Positions 22,861 through 24,080 of a stretch of DNA of 24,080 bases are shown here, piece by piece. A program made the translations under genes and the position numbers. Under the pieces are notes generated by a model. It was not told the DNA's origin, did no database searches, and worked only from the letters and a program-made list of their open reading frames with translations. The number at the start of each line of letters is the position of its first letter. The first letter of the stretch is position 1. Origin of the DNA: DTU018 sp029550685 (GTDB lineage Bacteria; Bacillota; Syntrophomonadia; Syntrophomonadales; Syntrophomonadaceae); the NCBI GenBank assembly GCA_035412805.1, contig DAONVO010000028.1, forward strand, positions 1 to 24,080. Direction: 5' to 3'.

Positions 22861-24036
22861 ATGATTGGATGCACTAAATTATTATGTGGTACAGCCACAG
22901 TATCTGATGTTATAAAGCACAGTTCCGTTGAAGGGCAGGTGCCCCCGGAGCTGCTGCAGTTTTCCAACCAGAACCGGCCGCTGGTAGTATGGAATATGAC
23001 CAACCGCTGCAACTTACGTTGCCGGCATTGCTACATCAGTGCGGAAGACCGCAAGTATCAAGACGAACTGACTACTGATGAAGCAAAAGCCTTTATAAGC
23101 GATCTGGCCAAAATGAAAGTACCGGTTCTGTTGTTCTCCGGGGGAGAACCCCTGATCCGCAAGGATATTTTCGAGTTGGGCAGAATGGCGGCTGATCTAG
23201 GCCTGCGTCCAGTTATTTCCAGCAATGGAACACTGATAGACAAGCAAATAGCCCGGCAGATCAAGGAGGCAGGTTTTCAGTATGTGGGTATTAGCATTGA
23301 TGGAAAGCCTTCTACCAACGATGAGTTTCGCAATATGCCCGGAGCTTTTGCCGCTGCCCTGAAGGGCATTCACGCTTGCCTGGATGAAGGGGTTAAAACC
23401 GGGATCAGGTTTACTGTTAATCGCTATAATCAATCCGATCTGCCTGAGGTTCTGGACATAGTGGAGAAAGAGGGTATACCACGTTTTTGCATGTACCATT
23501 TGGTATATGCCGGCCGGGGAGCCCAAATGGCTGACATGGACACCAGTATTGAAGAAACCAGGCAGATCTTGGATTTTCTAAGTGAGCGCACAGTGGATCT
23601 GCACCAGAGAGGGGTACAGGTAGAGATATTGACCACGGATAATCACGCTGATGGCATATACCTGTTAAACCGTATTCGCCAGCAGCAGCCGGAAAGAGTG
23701 GAAGAAATAGTTACCTTACTGCAGATGCACGGCGGGTGTTCGGCGGGAACCAAATTCGCCAATGTTGATCCCCGCGGCAATGTGCACCCCTGCCAGTTCT
23801 GGCAGGACTATACCGTAGGCAATGTGCGGGAAAGACCTTTTGCGGAAATCTGGAATTCAGATGATGAACTTATGGTTATGCTGAGGGAGAAGGATAAACA
23901 TATCAAGGGACGCTGCGGTGCATGTACCTATAAATCGCTTTGCTCAGGGTGCCGCATTCGCGCCCGGGCTGTTTACGGTGATCTGTGGGCTGAAGATCCG
24001 GCCTGCTATTTGACGGCTGAGGAATTAGCTGGATAG
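22861..24036 (+). CDS. nirJ1: NirJ1/AhbC-like radical SAM protein of haem synthesis
   Basis: A 391-aa radical SAM protein with a SPASM-type C-terminus. The cluster motif is CNLRCRHC (C50, C54, C57) after VVWNMTNR; the SAM-binding FSGGEPL is at 92-98. The C-terminal auxiliary-cluster cysteines are C293, C311, C352, C355, C361, C364 and C382, in CGACTYKSLCSGC and nearby. The N-terminus MIGCTKLLCG and overall layout match my memory of Firmicute NirJ1, a paralogue of the haem d1 enzyme NirJ. Placed between cobA-hemD and hemB, it probably acts in the sirohaem-dependent (Ahb) haem route, removing acetate side chains like AhbC, or as an AhbD-type decarboxylase. Its partners (ahbA/B, nirJ2/ahbD) are not in the window. 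ATG at 22861 lies 2 bases past the previous stop, with GGGAGG upstream. Confidence 0.85.
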   Translation: MIGCTKLLCGTATVSDVIKHSSVEGQVPPELLQFSNQNRPLVVWNMTNRCNLRCRHCYISAEDRKYQDELTTDEAKAFISDLAKMKVPVLLFSGGEPLIRKDIFELGRMAADLGLRPVISSNGTLIDKQIARQIKEAGFQYVGISIDGKPSTNDEFRNMPGAFAAALKGIHACLDEGVKTGIRFTVNRYNQSDLPEVLDIVEKEGIPRFCMYHLVYAGRGAQMADMDTSIEETRQILDFLSERTVDLHQRGVQVEILTTDNHADGIYLLNRIRQQQPERVEEIVTLLQMHGGCSAGTKFANVDPRGNVHPCQFWQDYTVGNVRERPFAEIWNSDDELMVMLREKDKHIKGRCGACTYKSLCSGCRIRARAVYGDLWAEDPACYLTAEELAG

Positions 24037-24048
24037 GGGGATCGACAA

Positions 24049-24080
24049 ATGGCTTTTCCAAATCAGCGTCTCAGAAGACT
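24049..24080 (+). CDS. hemB: Porphobilinogen synthase HemB, first ten codons (cut by window end)
   Basis: ATG at 24049, 12 bases after the nirJ1 stop and behind AGGGGGA, begins MAFPNQRLRR. The FP-x-R-x-RR opening is typical of delta-aminolevulinic acid dehydratase, which condenses two 5-aminolevulinates to porphobilinogen. Position in a tetrapyrrole operon that otherwise lacks this step supports the call. Only ten residues are visible, so it stays provisional. Confidence 0.72.
   Translation, partial: MAFPNQRLRR

Overview
The window reads as a low-to-mid-GC, strictly anaerobic Firmicute of the Clostridia that makes menaquinone. Gene content and protein flavour recall Syntrophomonas and its relatives. 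This is inference from reading the proteins, because no search could be run. Supporting signs are strong AAGGAGG-type ribosome sites, frequent GTG/TTG starts, rubrerythrin, a two-gene SufBC-type Fe-S assembly pair, feoB/feoA, pyruvoyl-dependent polyamine enzymes and a sirohaem-type tetrapyrrole cluster with a NirJ-like radical SAM protein. No tRNA, rRNA, CRISPR array, insertion sequence or prophage was seen. Almost all of the window is dense housekeeping DNA.

Layout. 1-312 is a gene-free leader with degenerate direct repeats and a terminator. 313-2774 is the iron block: fur, a 17/19 Fur box, feoB and feoA. 2809-4564 holds an 18-bp palindrome over a -10 element followed by sufC-sufB (minimal SMS type). 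4586-6050 has a LysR regulator and pyruvoyl-dependent arginine decarboxylase. 6161-7161, on the minus strand, has an unknown 142-aa protein and rubrerythrin. 7340-9740 has a 756-aa membrane protein with an alkaline-phosphatase-like outer domain, overlapped by a 46-aa membrane protein. 9789-10781 (minus) is trpS with a cysteine pattern like that of Fe-S tryptophanyl-tRNA synthetases. 10959-12008 has a MarR regulator and S-adenosylmethionine decarboxylase, and 12093-12365 (minus) a small unknown gene.

12500-17336 is a menaquinone block: a degenerate small prenyl-diphosphate-synthase subunit, a UbiD decarboxylase, a UbiA prenyltransferase, UbiX, and the catalytic prenyl-diphosphate-synthase subunit. 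17351-18434 is tatC and tatA. 18486 to the end is a tight tetrapyrrole operon: precorrin-2 dehydrogenase, hemA, hemC, a cobA-hemD fusion, a NirJ1-like radical SAM enzyme, and the first codons of hemB.

How the parts fit. Iron uptake, Fe-S assembly and haem/sirohaem synthesis all serve redox metabolism. The quinone block supplies a membrane electron carrier, and Tat exports folded cofactor proteins. Arginine decarboxylase (agmatine) and SAM decarboxylase (aminopropyl donor) are two halves of a polyamine route that uses pyruvoyl rather than PLP enzymes. The less ordinary points are the cysteine knot in a shortened FeoB, the putative Fe-S TrpRS, a TTG-started speH overlapped by an out-of-frame ATG, two terminator-like hairpins inside apparent operons, and the 756-aa/46-aa membrane pair of unknown function.
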